Assembly: GCA_009840005.1 (NCBI GenBank)
Contig: VXOR01000085.1
Span: 1 to 34,208, forward strand
Reading direction: 5' to 3'
DNA length: 34,208 nt
From: Gemmatimonadota bacterium
GTDB taxonomy: Bacteria > Latescibacterota > UBA2968 > UBA8231
How positions within the stretch are numbered: position 1 is the stretch's first letter; every line of letters begins with the position of its first letter. Made by a program: the position numbers and the translations under genes. Positions 6,561-15,127 of this stretch are shown here, in pieces. The notes below the pieces were generated by a model, which saw only the letters and a list, made by a program, of their open reading frames with translations, had not been told where the DNA came from and ran no database searches.

Positions 6561-9074
6561 ATGAGCAAAACTCCCTTGGCTCTGCTGATTCTATTCTTTT
6601 TCTCCGGGGCCTGCTCCCTCGTCTATCAAATCGTCTGGGTGCGCATGTTGATGCCCGTGTTCGGCGTCAGCACCTTTGCCGTCAGTATTGTCCTAGCCGC
6701 CTTCATGGCCGGTCTTGCCTTGGGCAGCTATTGGTGCGGGCGGATTGCCGACCGTCGGGGCAACGGCCTGCGGCTCTACGCGCTGTTGGAACTGGGGATA
6801 GGCGTCTTTGCCCTGATATTCCCGCTTTTGCTCGCGGGTTTAGACGAGGTGTACACGGCGCTATACGGCTCTTTGCAAGGTATAGACGGGGCCTTTGTGC
6901 TCGTCCGCTTAGTGCTCGCGTTCGCGCTGCTGCTGGTGCCGACTACCCTCATGGGTGCCACCCTGCCGACGCTGAGCAAGGCCGTGGCGCATCGCTTGGA
7001 GCGGGTCGGCGGGGATATGGGACGCTTGTATGCGGCCAATACGCTAGGCGCGGCCACAGGATGCGCGGTGGCGGCTTTTTTCGCGCTCGAATATCTGGGC
7101 GTCAGCGGCACGACCTACGCGGCGGCGGCGGGCAATCTGTTCATCGCCTTGGTCGCCTATCGCTGGAGCCGCGATGGCCAGCAGGAGCAGACGGGCGTAG
7201 GACGGGATGTGGTGCCCACCACCTTGGAGGGCCGATTGGTCTTGGGGGGATTTGCGCTCTCGGGGTTTGTGGCCCTCGGCTACGAGGTGCTGTGGACGCG
7301 GCTGTTGGCAATGCTCCTGCAAAGTGCTACAGCCCAAACCCTGAGCACGATCCTCGTCGCCTTTCTGCTGGGATTGGCTGGTGGGGCTGCACTCGGGGTG
7401 CGCTTGATCGATCGCTGGCGCACGCCGCTGGCCGCGTTTGGCGCGGTGGAATTGCTCATCGGGCTGTGCGGCCTAAGCTCGATTGCCGCCTTTGGCAGCA
7501 TACCCTATATCGTCGAGGCGTGGGGTGGAGCGCTGTCGTGGGAGGGTCATCTGTCCAAGCTGTTTGTCGCCGCGTTCGTCGTAATGCTTCCGGCGACGCT
7601 GCTGATGGGATTGCTCTTTCCGATTGCGGCCAAGGTGTGCATCCCGCGCATTGATCAGCTAGGGCGCGGCGTCGGCACGGTGTACGCCGCCAATACGCTG
7701 GGGGCCATTGCTGGCGCGCTGATCGCCGGGTTTGTGCTACTGCCTTTGCTGGGCACCTATCGGAGCATCCAGGTGTTGGCGTGGGTCAATATCGCCATCG
7801 GCGCGGTGATCTTGGCGCTGGACCCGGCGGCGCAGTTGCGCAGAAAGGCCGTGCGTACGGTCGGCGGCTTGGCGTTGGGGCTGGTCCTGATGCTGCTTTT
7901 ACCGACCGGCCTCTTCGTTGAGTTGTTCCACTGGTCTGAGCCAAAGAGCCGCTTGCTCTACTGGGACGAGGGCGCTGGTGCCACGGTCTCGGTCCACCAG
8001 AAACAGGACGGCGTGCGGATCCTCAAGGTCAATGGCGGCGGCGAGGTTCCCACTGACTACGCCTCGCTGCAAACCTTCCGCTTGCTGGGGCACTTGCCGC
8101 TGGTCTTGCATCCCGATCCAGCAGAAGTGCTGGTCATTGCTTTTGGCGGCGGCATTACCCTGTCCGCAGCCGAATTGCACCAGCCGACGCGCCTCGATTG
8201 CGCCGAGTTGGTGCCGGGCGTCCCGCGCGCTGCGCCCTATTTTGCCCGCCACAACCGCCAGATCGCCACCCGCCTCGACCAAGCACCCATCGAACTGGTC
8301 GCTGAAGACGGCCGCAACCACGTGCTGCGCACGCAGCGGCAATACGACGCCATCATCTGCGACGCCACGCATCCAGGCACGGCTGATAGCTGGGTGCTCT
8401 ATACGGAAGAATTCTACCGGCTCTGCCGCGGCCGCGTCGGCCCGGACGGGCTAGTCGCGCAGTGGTTGCCGTTGCACGGGCTGTCGGCGGAAGACTACAA
8501 GATGATTCTTCGGACCTTCCGGGCCGTGTATCCGCACGCTTCGCTGTGGCTGACTCACCAATACTCAATCCTGCTGGGCACACCAAGCGCACTGCACATA
8601 GACTATGCTGCACTTGAACGCAAGCTAGGGCAGCCGGAGGTGCGGGCGAATTTGCGCTCGGTGGATTTGGGCGATCCGCCCTCTTTTTTGAGTGCCTTAG
8701 TCTTGGGCGAAAAGGAGCTAGCCGCCTACGCGGGCAGCGGGCCGATCAATACGGACGACCGCCCGTACATCAGCTTTACTGACCGACGCCGCCGTGGCAC
8801 CAGCGGCGGCTTACCTGTGCTTAAGAGCTTGGTAGAGCACCTAGTCGTCAATCCGCGACTGTACCTCTCGGCAGATATTCCCACGGAGGTTGTCGAAGTG
8901 CTCGAACGGCGCTTGGCCGCCCGGCGGCACACTGTGCTCGGGACGATTGCCTTGCTCGAAAAGGATGGGGAGCGAGCGGCAGCGGACTTTGCGCGGGCGC
9001 GGGAAATAGACCCCGGAGAGCGCGGCGCGTTGCGGGGCCTCAAACAACTGCGCGGACGCGCTACGGCTCCCTGA
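6561..9074 (+). CDS. fused MFS-like transporter / spermidine synthase-like protein
   Basis: An 837-residue two-part protein. Residues 1 to about 455 contain many hydrophobic segments in two similar halves: LYAANTLGA at about 157-165 recurs as VYAANTLGA at about 374-382, an internal duplication. Residues about 465-720 resemble the spermidine synthase fold. They show VLVIAFGGGITLSAAE (about 523-538) as the nucleotide-binding loop, DCAEL (546-550) as the acidic ligand-binding strand, and YDAIICDATHP (595-605) with the expected catalytic-site Asp. The C-terminus has one TPR-like hairpin (ADFARAREIDPGERGAL). Such fusions are common but their substrate is mostly unknown; polyamine synthesis should not be assumed. 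The ATG has AAGGG six bases upstream. Its stop overlaps the stop of the convergent FG-GAP gene by 14 bp. Confidence 0.85.
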   Translation: MSKTPLALLILFFFSGACSLVYQIVWVRMLMPVFGVSTFAVSIVLAAFMAGLALGSYWCGRIADRRGNGLRLYALLELGIGVFALIFPLLLAGLDEVYTALYGSLQGIDGAFVLVRLVLAFALLLVPTTLMGATLPTLSKAVAHRLERVGGDMGRLYAANTLGAATGCAVAAFFALEYLGVSGTTYAAAAGNLFIALVAYRWSRDGQQEQTGVGRDVVPTTLEGRLVLGGFALSGFVALGYEVLWTRLLAMLLQSATAQTLSTILVAFLLGLAGGAALGVRLIDRWRTPLAAFGAVELLIGLCGLSSIAAFGSIPYIVEAWGGALSWEGHLSKLFVAAFVVMLPATLLMGLLFPIAAKVCIPRIDQLGRGVGTVYAANTLGAIAGALIAGFVLLPLLGTYRSIQVLAWVNIAIGAVILALDPAAQLRRKAVRTVGGLALGLVLMLLLPTGLFVELFHWSEPKSRLLYWDEGAGATVSVHQKQDGVRILKVNGGGEVPTDYASLQTFRLLGHLPLVLHPDPAEVLVIAFGGGITLSAAELHQPTRLDCAELVPGVPRAAPYFARHNRQIATRLDQAPIELVAEDGRNHVLRTQRQYDAIICDATHPGTADSWVLYTEEFYRLCRGRVGPDGLVAQWLPLHGLSAEDYKMILRTFRAVYPHASLWLTHQYSILLGTPSALHIDYAALERKLGQPEVRANLRSVDLGDPPSFLSALVLGEKELAAYAGSGPINTDDRPYISFTDRRRRGTSGGLPVLKSLVEHLVVNPRLYLSADIPTEVVEVLERRLAARRHTVLGTIALLEKDGERAAADFARAREIDPGERGALRGLKQLRGRATAP

Positions 9075-10977
9075 TTTCGACGAGTTGGTTGCTCTCGATG
9101 GGGCCGGCGACGGTCTGCGCAGCGCCAGAGGGCCACTGCACTTCGATGCGCTCGACGGTGCTGGTTGGCCCGAGTCCGAAGTAGAGCGGCAAGAGGCTTT
9201 GTGAGAGGTAGCCGGACTTGCCGTCGTGTACTCGGGTGTAGGTTTGGGTACGGGTGTGGACACTGACTACTGCGCCGAGGCCATCGCGGTTAGAGCGGGT
9301 GCCTATCAGGCGGACCTTGAGAAAGTTGAAATCCGCTTTTTGGTCGCTCAGATCGCTGATTAACAGCAGCGGCGGCGCGTTGAACTCATTGGTGACGATG
9401 TCTAAGTCGCCATCGTCGTCCAAGTCGGCGAGGGCCGATGCACGCGATCCCAGTGCACCCCAGAAGACGTGGAGACCGCTGCGCTCCTCGCAGTCGGGAT
9501 GGGTTGCATATTCCCCAGCGCAATCTAAGGCAAACCACGGCATGGCCGTGCGCCCCTCGCGCCGAGGCTCGACGCCAAGGGCAAATTCGGCGTCGAGGAA
9601 GCCCTTGCCGCGGTCGTTGAGCAGTAGGGAGTTGACCGCGTAGCGGAAGGCGTAGTTCATGCTGGCGGTGATAAAGACATCTTCGTACCCGTCGGCGTTG
9701 AGGTCGCCCGCGCTCAGTCCCCAAGGCCAGTAATTTTCCGCGCCGATAGAGTCGGAAATCTCGGCGTAGGTGCCGTCGGCTTGGCGGTGGTAGAAGATGT
9801 TGCCGTAGATGCTGCGCCCGCCCGAGCGGAGAAAGCTCTCGGTCCACTGCATGCGCGACTTGAGCTTTTCGCGCTCCGGCCCGATGTCCTCGCTCATGTC
9901 CGAGTGCATGTCGGTGATGTAGAGGTCTTGGTGGCCGTCGTTGTCAAAGTCGAGGATCTGGGCCGACATGGCCCCCCACGGCGTGCGCGGGAAGACCGCT
10001 AGGCTCTTGTCGATAAAGCGCTGGCCACGGTCGTTTTCGTAGTATTGGTCGTGCCCCTGCATGTTGAGCACGTACAGGTCGGGCCAGCCGTCTTCGTTGG
10101 CGTCCAGCGGCATTGCGTCGCCGGACCAGCCATCGGCCTTGATCCCAACCTTCTCGGTCACATCGACAAAGCGATTGTCGCCCAGATTGCGGAAGAGCAG
10201 ACTTTGCTCGGTGCGCTCGGGCTTGAGGTGGCCGGCAAAGGCGTCTTTGAAGCCGACATAGTAGTAATGCTCTGGTTGTTCTTCGGGCGCAAAGCCAATA
10301 ACCGCGATTGGATCGCCGCGCTCGGTGTACTGCCCAACATTGGTCAAAAAGAGGTCGAGCTGTCCGTCGCGGTCGTAGTCGAAGAAGAGGGCCGCCGAAG
10401 AATGCCCCTGGTGATCGAGGCCAGACTCTTGCGAAATGTCCGCAAAGCGCCCGTCGCCTTGGTTGCGAAAGAGAACATTGCCCACGCGCACGTTGGTGAC
10501 GTATAGGTCGGGTGCTCCGTCGTTGTCTAGGTCGGCGAAGGAAGCGGTCACGCCAATGCGGTCTGCGAGCGCCACGCCACCTCGCTCGGTGATGTCGGCG
10601 AATTGGCCGCTGCCCGCGTTGCGCCACAGCCCGTTTGGCCCGGTTTGGTTGACGAAGTAGAGGTCCGTGCGCCCGTCGCCATCGACATCTGCTAAGGCAA
10701 TTCCATTGCCGTGGTCGTAGTGATTGGGCCGGTAGTGCCGCCCCGAGTCATCGACGATGCGATGGTGGAAGGCGATGCCGCTGGCGGGCTGGCGGTCAGT
10801 GAAGCTGAAATCGCAGAAAACCGCATAGCCTGCGGCCGCGGCTACTTGGGCTTGGCGACGGCTATCCAGCCAAGGGGGATCCAGGTCTTCTGGCGGGACG
10901 CCGACAGCATTGGGTGGATTGGCTGCGTTTATTTGGATCGCAGCCGACAAAGATAAGAGAATTAGAATTAGAGACAT
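9061..10977 (-). CDS. CRTAC1-type FG-GAP/VCBS beta-propeller protein with ASPIC/UnbV domain
   Basis: A 638-residue exported protein. A hydrophobic signal segment (MSLILILLSLSAA) is followed by seven FG-GAP blades, each with a DxDxDGxxD-like calcium loop. Examples are ADVDGDGRTDLYF, ADLDNDGAPDLYV, FDYDRDGQLDLFL, FDNDGHQDLYI and ADLDDDGDLDIV. Seven blades suggest a closed integrin-alpha-like propeller. The last 75 residues (GLGAVVSVHT, then DGKSGYLSQSLLPLYFGLG and VEVQWPSG-like VQWPSG) are an ASPIC/UnbV domain. Ligand and role are unknown; such proteins are surface or periplasmic. An earlier GTG at 10983 is possible, but the ATG at 10977 has AGGT seven bases upstream. It follows a second FG-GAP gene on the same strand and collides with the transporter-fusion gene by 14 bp. 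Confidence 0.88.
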   Translation of the reverse strand: MSLILILLSLSAAIQINAANPPNAVGVPPEDLDPPWLDSRRQAQVAAAAGYAVFCDFSFTDRQPASGIAFHHRIVDDSGRHYRPNHYDHGNGIALADVDGDGRTDLYFVNQTGPNGLWRNAGSGQFADITERGGVALADRIGVTASFADLDNDGAPDLYVTNVRVGNVLFRNQGDGRFADISQESGLDHQGHSSAALFFDYDRDGQLDLFLTNVGQYTERGDPIAVIGFAPEEQPEHYYYVGFKDAFAGHLKPERTEQSLLFRNLGDNRFVDVTEKVGIKADGWSGDAMPLDANEDGWPDLYVLNMQGHDQYYENDRGQRFIDKSLAVFPRTPWGAMSAQILDFDNDGHQDLYITDMHSDMSEDIGPEREKLKSRMQWTESFLRSGGRSIYGNIFYHRQADGTYAEISDSIGAENYWPWGLSAGDLNADGYEDVFITASMNYAFRYAVNSLLLNDRGKGFLDAEFALGVEPRREGRTAMPWFALDCAGEYATHPDCEERSGLHVFWGALGSRASALADLDDDGDLDIVTNEFNAPPLLLISDLSDQKADFNFLKVRLIGTRSNRDGLGAVVSVHTRTQTYTRVHDGKSGYLSQSLLPLYFGLGPTSTVERIEVQWPSGAAQTVAGPIESNQLVEIREP

Positions 10978-11122
10978 GCACACTACCTGTGTAGTTCGAG
11001 ATGCTACCGATTTCTACTGCGAGGGTTTTAGTAATAACCGCATGATCGTCTAGCGGCAATTTGAGGACAGCGCAGCGATGGACAAGGGGATGCCGTTGAA
11101 GCGGGTAGCGTAGCGCATGTCT

Positions 11123-13348
11123 TCAGGGCGTCAGTTCGTGGTAGCGGTTTATCTGTGGATCGGATAGGGTAGAGACCTTGCCACCGGGCCACTGGACTTC
11201 GACCGTTTCGACTTGTTCGACTCGGCCCAAGCCGAAAAGGCGGGAGGGTGAGCGCTGGGCGTCGAAGGATTCGCCGGTATAGACCCACTGCGTCTTCGTT
11301 CCTTGGGACGAGCGCAGGGTGATGCGTGCGCCGATGGGAGAGGTGCCGGCCGCGCCTTGGAGGCGTACGCCGAGCCAGTTGTTGTCGCCGGGCCAGACAT
11401 TGCGCAAGACGTGGACTCGCTCGCGGCGCGGAGTGCCGGACCACTCGCTGACCAATAGGTCCACGCGGCCGTCGGCGTCGATGTCCATGTCGAGCACGGT
11501 GCGCGCATCGAATTCAAAAGCCACGCCCATCAGATAGCCGATCTCGACAAAGGAGCGACCTTCTCCGCTCAGGTAGAGCTTGTTGTGTTCAAAGCCGTTC
11601 CACGAAATGCCCGCGTTGTGCCAGTCCGCAATCGCCTCGTCGAAAAATGCGGCTATTTGCGGGTCGGGTTCCGAGCCGCCGGTGTAGATGTCGTGCGTCC
11701 AGAAGGTGGTGCAGTAGTCTTGGGCGGTCTCGCCGCTGAGGTGGCCGTTGGCCACGTAGATTTCGTCGTCGCCATCGTTGTCGAAATCCGCGGAGGCCAC
11801 GCCCCAAGACCACCCGGTGCGCGCCACTTGCCCCGTGCTTGGGGCGATGCTGAACTGGGCGTCCTCATGCCCGAGGTAAAGCCGGTTGCCAAAGCCCATG
11901 GCCTGGCGTTGCTGGTGGTGCTCGGGGTACTCTTCGCGGCCGAGATTGAGGTAGTCGAGGCGACGCGCCGTGGTCGAACTCATGCCCACTACGTACATGT
12001 CGAGGCGGCCGTCGGCGTTGTAGTCGCCAAAGATGTGGGACATGCCAAAGGTCGATGCCTCGCTGACGGTGCGGGAGGTGACGTCGGCAAAGGTGCCGGT
12101 GCCGTCGTTGTAGTACAGGTCGATGCCGGCGAAGTCGCTGACGACCAGTAGGTCGAGGTCGTCGTCGCCGTCGAGATCGGCCAAGGAGCCGCTGTAGGTG
12201 CGTCGTTTGCGCTTGGCTTCGAGGCCCGCGCGGGTCGTGATGTCGGTGAAGCGCCCGCGCCCGTCGTTGCTCAGCAGGTACGCGGGATAGCCGTCGTTGG
12301 CGTCGTAGTAGGGCGTAGGCATCTGGCCCTCGCGGTAGGGCAGCCGGTACTGGCCAACCCACAGGTCGAGGTCGCCATCGCCGTCTATGTCGCCGGCGCT
12401 CATGGCTTCAGGGTATTGCAGGGGACGAGTCGCAATGGCCAAGCCGGGTTGGTCGAAGCTCTTGCCGCCCTCGTAGAGACCCAGCAGTTGTCCGGGGCCG
12501 CCGACGATTAGATCGGGTGCGCCATCGCCGGTAAAATCGGCCAAGAGCGCCACTTCGATGCGACCGACCGGAGATGGATAGGCCAAAAGCGGCTCGGGCG
12601 CAAAACGCCCGCCCTGATTGCGGTAGAGCAGGTTGGCACCGAGTGCGAGCAAGTCGTCGAGGCCGTCGCTGTCGAGGTCGGCGGCGATGAGGGGCGAGAG
12701 CGCGGTGTCGTCCGCCAAGACGGCTGAAGAGGTAAAAGTGGGTGCGCCACGGCGTTCGGTCAGCGTCAGGTTCGAGGCGTCGATAGTGGCGGGGATATAG
12801 TGCCCGGCCTCGTCTTGCCGCTCGCTCCAGGTGACGGACAGGTCGCCGCTGACGATTAGACGTTTATTGTGGTTTTTGACGTGCAGTTTTAGGTCTATTA
12901 AAGAGCGGGATGGTCCGTCCTCGGACGGGATGAATTGTTTGTGGTGCCATTCGGATTGTTCGAGAATGAAGCCCTCGTCTTCCCATTGTTCGAGTAGGGC
13001 CGACCACTGTCCGTGGCCGAGCGTGCGCGGCGGGCCACCATAGTGCGTTTCGACGATGTCCCAGTCGTGCTTGACACTGTCCTGCGGGGAGCCGAGCAGC
13101 AGTTGGTCAAAGGGAAAAGCGGCTAGTATCGGCCTCGCCTCTTGGGCGGCGCGCAGCCGATCCCATAAGGAGACAAAGACGGCCTCGTATTGCTGGGCGC
13201 GCCGCTCGTCGGACCAGACCGTGCGGTCTAGTTCGAGCCGCTGTTGGCGGATGGTAGCGGTGCCCTGTGCCTCGGTGTGATGCGGTGCCACCAGCGAGAG
13301 GACTGCGAGGGTCGAGAGCAGTTTCAGCCGACGATGGAGCTTGGCCAT
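11123..13348 (-). CDS. FG-GAP/VCBS beta-propeller protein with ASPIC/UnbV domain and unique N-terminal domain
   Basis: A 741-residue exported protein. A Sec signal (KLLSTLAVLSLVAPHHTEAQ) leads into about 180 residues with no family I recognise, rich in Trp, Glu and His (LEQWEDEGFILEQSEWHHK). Seven FG-GAP blades follow, with loops such as ADLDSDGLDDLL, GDIDGDGDLDLWV, ADLDGDDDLDLLV, GDYNADGRLDMYV and MDIDADGRVDLLV. A C-terminal ASPIC/UnbV domain (GARITLRS, VYTGESFDAQRSPSRLFGLG, VEVQWPGG) ends the protein. Its ATG shares one base with the hicB stop (TGATG) and has no ribosome site of its own, so its translation probably depends on ribosomes finishing hicB. The gene at 9061-10977 lies 145 bp downstream and is a diverged relative. 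Confidence 0.88.
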   Translation of the reverse strand: MAKLHRRLKLLSTLAVLSLVAPHHTEAQGTATIRQQRLELDRTVWSDERRAQQYEAVFVSLWDRLRAAQEARPILAAFPFDQLLLGSPQDSVKHDWDIVETHYGGPPRTLGHGQWSALLEQWEDEGFILEQSEWHHKQFIPSEDGPSRSLIDLKLHVKNHNKRLIVSGDLSVTWSERQDEAGHYIPATIDASNLTLTERRGAPTFTSSAVLADDTALSPLIAADLDSDGLDDLLALGANLLYRNQGGRFAPEPLLAYPSPVGRIEVALLADFTGDGAPDLIVGGPGQLLGLYEGGKSFDQPGLAIATRPLQYPEAMSAGDIDGDGDLDLWVGQYRLPYREGQMPTPYYDANDGYPAYLLSNDGRGRFTDITTRAGLEAKRKRRTYSGSLADLDGDDDLDLLVVSDFAGIDLYYNDGTGTFADVTSRTVSEASTFGMSHIFGDYNADGRLDMYVVGMSSTTARRLDYLNLGREEYPEHHQQRQAMGFGNRLYLGHEDAQFSIAPSTGQVARTGWSWGVASADFDNDGDDEIYVANGHLSGETAQDYCTTFWTHDIYTGGSEPDPQIAAFFDEAIADWHNAGISWNGFEHNKLYLSGEGRSFVEIGYLMGVAFEFDARTVLDMDIDADGRVDLLVSEWSGTPRRERVHVLRNVWPGDNNWLGVRLQGAAGTSPIGARITLRSSQGTKTQWVYTGESFDAQRSPSRLFGLGRVEQVETVEVQWPGGKVSTLSDPQINRYHELTP

Positions 13349-13563
13349 CAGCTAGCCGTTTGGAGTGGACGGGACGAGCACTCGGGAATTTTCCAACCTT
13401 CCTCTCGGGCTACCCAAAGCCAACGGTCAATAGCGGCTTGAGCTTCCTTTACTGCCTCTTCTGGAGTAGGGCCATCGGCTGCGCAGCCTGGCAAGTCGGG
13501 CACCTCGACGATAAAGGCGTCATCATCCTCACTCCAGTATAACTGCATAGGATATTTGTACAT
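13348..13563 (-). CDS. hicB: HicB-family antitoxin (short form)
   Basis: A 71-residue protein with the HicB partial RNase-H-like core: an initial YPMQLYWSEDDDAFIVEVPDLPG strand pair, the GPTPEEAV turn, and the helix EAQAAIDRWLWVAREEGW. It lacks the C-terminal DNA-binding extension seen in longer HicB proteins, so it probably neutralises HicA without repressing transcription alone. GGGAGA lies six bases before its ATG. It starts two bases after the hicA stop and its own stop overlaps the start of the FG-GAP gene by one base, which makes it part of a continuous coding run with secreted-protein genes. Confidence 0.87.
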   Translation of the reverse strand: MYKYPMQLYWSEDDDAFIVEVPDLPGCAADGPTPEEAVKEAQAAIDRWLWVAREEGWKIPECSSRPLQTAS

Positions 13564-13565
13564 GA

Positions 13566-13811
13566 CTATTCTCCCAAGTCGTAGAGATTAAAAAATTCAC
13601 GCATCTGGCGCACCTGATAGGGTTTACAGGTGCCGTCTTTTCTTCGCTGGAGATTAATCGGGCGCTGAATGCCGTCCTTAGTGAATATATGATGCGACCC
13701 TTTGACGCGCTTCTTAAACCCCAGCCGTTCCAGCAGATTGCAGGTAGCTTGGAAGGGAATGTTGTTGTCAGAGGTTCCGTTGAGGATGAGGTCGAAAAGT
13801 TTTTTCCGCAC
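13566..13811 (-). CDS. hicA: HicA-family mRNA interferase toxin
   Basis: An 81-residue protein with the dsRBD-like HicA fold: LLERLGFKKRVKGSHHIFTKDG contains the GSHHIF motif with the catalytic His, followed by KPYQVRQMREFF. The start is GTG at 13811: GGAGG is placed seven bases upstream, whereas the open frame further upstream shows nothing HicA-like and overlaps the beta-helix gene. HicA toxins cleave mRNA and are held inactive by HicB. The GTG is two bases after the stop of the beta-helix lipoprotein gene, and its ribosome site lies inside that gene's last codons. Toxin translation is therefore tied to a secreted-protein gene. hicA precedes hicB, the usual order. Confidence 0.87.
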   Translation of the reverse strand: MRKKLFDLILNGTSDNNIPFQATCNLLERLGFKKRVKGSHHIFTKDGIQRPINLQRRKDGTCKPYQVRQMREFFNLYDLGE

Positions 13812-13813
13812 TT

Positions 13814-14989
13814 TTATTCCTCCGGCGGCTGGTAGCCCACTCCAGCATAAGCAGGGGTTTGGGGTCGGTAGTGCTCGTCGAATTGTGGGTCGGGTGCTTG
13901 GAGTACATTGCGCTCTGGGTCCAAGGTGCCGCGCAGGTCGTCGATTTGGCCGCGGACAAAGCAACCGCTGAAGCGGCGGCTGTCGAGCAGATCGACTTCG
14001 TAGCGGTTGCCGGGGGCGATGCCGCCGCCGCGCACGTTCATCCAGAAGATGGTATTGCGGTATGAACTGCCGCGACCTTTGTCGTCAACGCCGTTCCAGT
14101 TGTCCGTGAAGGTGCAGTTGTGCACTTCGACGCGTGCGCCGGGAAAGACCGTCAGCGCACCCGAGCCGTGTGCCTTGTTGTATTCGACGCTGCCACGGCG
14201 GCCCACGTAGTCGGGGCCGAGATTGGCGACATTGCCGATGAAGAGGCAGTTGTCGAGCACGGCCGCGCTGCCGGGCAGCACATCGACGGCCGCGCCGGTG
14301 ATTTGGCAGCTATTGTTGCGGAAGACGGAGTTTCTGATCAGCACGGCCTCGGCGTCGAATCCCCGATGCTCGATGGAGATGCCGCCGCCGCAAGGGCTGG
14401 CGTAGTTGTCGTGGAGTTCCAACCCTTCGAGGGTTGGGTAGGAACGGCCAAATACCTTGATGCCGCCGCCGTCGGCGTAGAAGAACAGCCCCTTTTCCCA
14501 GCGCACGCCGTTGGAGGAATCCGGCTGGATTGGCTCGGGGCCTTCGCTGCGGCTGGCAAAGTTGTTGGCACCGGTGATGGTGAAACCGCGCAGGACGGTG
14601 TTTGGGGAGATGCCATCGCCGAAAAAGACCACGTGGTTGACGATGGCCGGGTAACTCGCCGCGTCGGGGTCGGCTTGCTCGGGGTGAGCGGCCGTCAGGA
14701 CCACACGCCCCACTGCTTCGAGCACAATGCCGTCGTGGCGGGCCGAGAAGAAGAGCATCGCTTGGCCAGCCTGCTGCGGCCGGTAGGTTCCCGCGTGGAC
14801 TTTGACGGTCTTGTGGATTGAGTCGCGGGCTGCCGCTTCGAGCGCCGCTTGGATGCTGTCGCCCGGATAGACGTGGTACGCGGCGTCCGCTTGGGGTTGT
14901 GGAGGCGGAGGGTCGCAGCCTATAGAGAGAAGGCAGAGCGCGAAAAGATGGGCTGCCGCCCGGCCGAAAAATGCCAAACTGCGATACAC
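13814..14989 (-). CDS. right-handed parallel beta-helix lipoprotein
   Basis: A 391-residue protein. The N-terminus AHLFALCLLSIGC followed by DPPPPQPQ is a lipoprotein signal with Cys at about 25 and a Pro-rich linker. Repeats of beta-helix type run from about 45 to 330: IQAALEAAARD, VKVHAGTYRP, LRGFTITGANN, LEGLELHDNYAS, IRNSVFRNNSCQITG, LDNCLFIGNVANLG and VHNCTFTDNWNG. The FRNNS/FTDNW asparagine ladders are typical. Such folds occur in polysaccharide lyases and surface carbohydrate-binding proteins; no catalytic residues can be named, so an enzyme call is not supported. The start is GTG at 14989 with only a weak upstream AAGAAA; a downstream TTG is possible. It heads the minus-strand unit with hicAB and the two FG-GAP genes. 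Confidence 0.82.
   Translation of the reverse strand: MYRSLAFFGRAAAHLFALCLLSIGCDPPPPQPQADAAYHVYPGDSIQAALEAAARDSIHKTVKVHAGTYRPQQAGQAMLFFSARHDGIVLEAVGRVVLTAAHPEQADPDAASYPAIVNHVVFFGDGISPNTVLRGFTITGANNFASRSEGPEPIQPDSSNGVRWEKGLFFYADGGGIKVFGRSYPTLEGLELHDNYASPCGGGISIEHRGFDAEAVLIRNSVFRNNSCQITGAAVDVLPGSAAVLDNCLFIGNVANLGPDYVGRRGSVEYNKAHGSGALTVFPGARVEVHNCTFTDNWNGVDDKGRGSSYRNTIFWMNVRGGGIAPGNRYEVDLLDSRRFSGCFVRGQIDDLRGTLDPERNVLQAPDPQFDEHYRPQTPAYAGVGYQPPEE
13819..13823 (-). promoter_or_regulatory. hicA ribosome binding site inside the upstream coding region
   Basis: GGAGG on the minus strand spans the Pro-Glu-Glu codons just before the TAA of the beta-helix gene and sits seven bases from the GTG at 13811. 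It fixes the hicA start and shows translational coupling. Confidence 0.75.
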
Positions 14990-15034
14990 TTTATTTCTTG
15001 ACTTAGGTTTTAGGTACGTATATATATGATATTC

Positions 15035-15056
15035 AATTTTAATCCAAATTTTAATC
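15035..15056. promoter_or_regulatory. 10-bp direct repeat in the divergent promoter gap
   Basis: AATTTTAATC occurs at 15035-15044 and 15047-15056, a 12-bp period, in the AT-rich gap between the divergent beta-helix (start 14989) and TPR (start 15128) genes. TATAAT at 15057-15062 directly follows and could be the -10 box of the TPR gene, although no good -35 box is visible. The 12-bp spacing would place both copies on similar helix faces, so a regulator site is plausible but unproven. Confidence 0.3.
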
Positions 15057-15127
15057 TATAATTACTTTAACAACAAGCACTTGCAACGTTTTTAGTCGGC
15101 GTTCTGGTTTTGGAGAGAATCTACGAC

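Noticed and set aside
6731..7654. 307-codon open frame inside the transporter fusion gene
   Set aside because: It is a +2 frame shadow in GC-rich sequence, full of Arg and Gly, while the main frame has consistent membrane segments and conserved motifs.
6561..9074. Calling this gene speE (polyamine synthesis)
   Set aside because: Only the C-terminal third resembles spermidine synthase, and such membrane fusions are not shown to make polyamines.
13812..13964. Upstream extension of hicA to an ATG at 13964
   Set aside because: It would overlap the beta-helix gene by 150 bp, has no HicA similarity, and the GTG at 13811 has an ideal ribosome site.
14120..14821. 233-codon plus-strand frame opposite the beta-helix gene
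   Set aside because: The composition is Ala/Gly/Val shadow of the minus-strand gene, which has a lipoprotein signal and beta-helix repeats.
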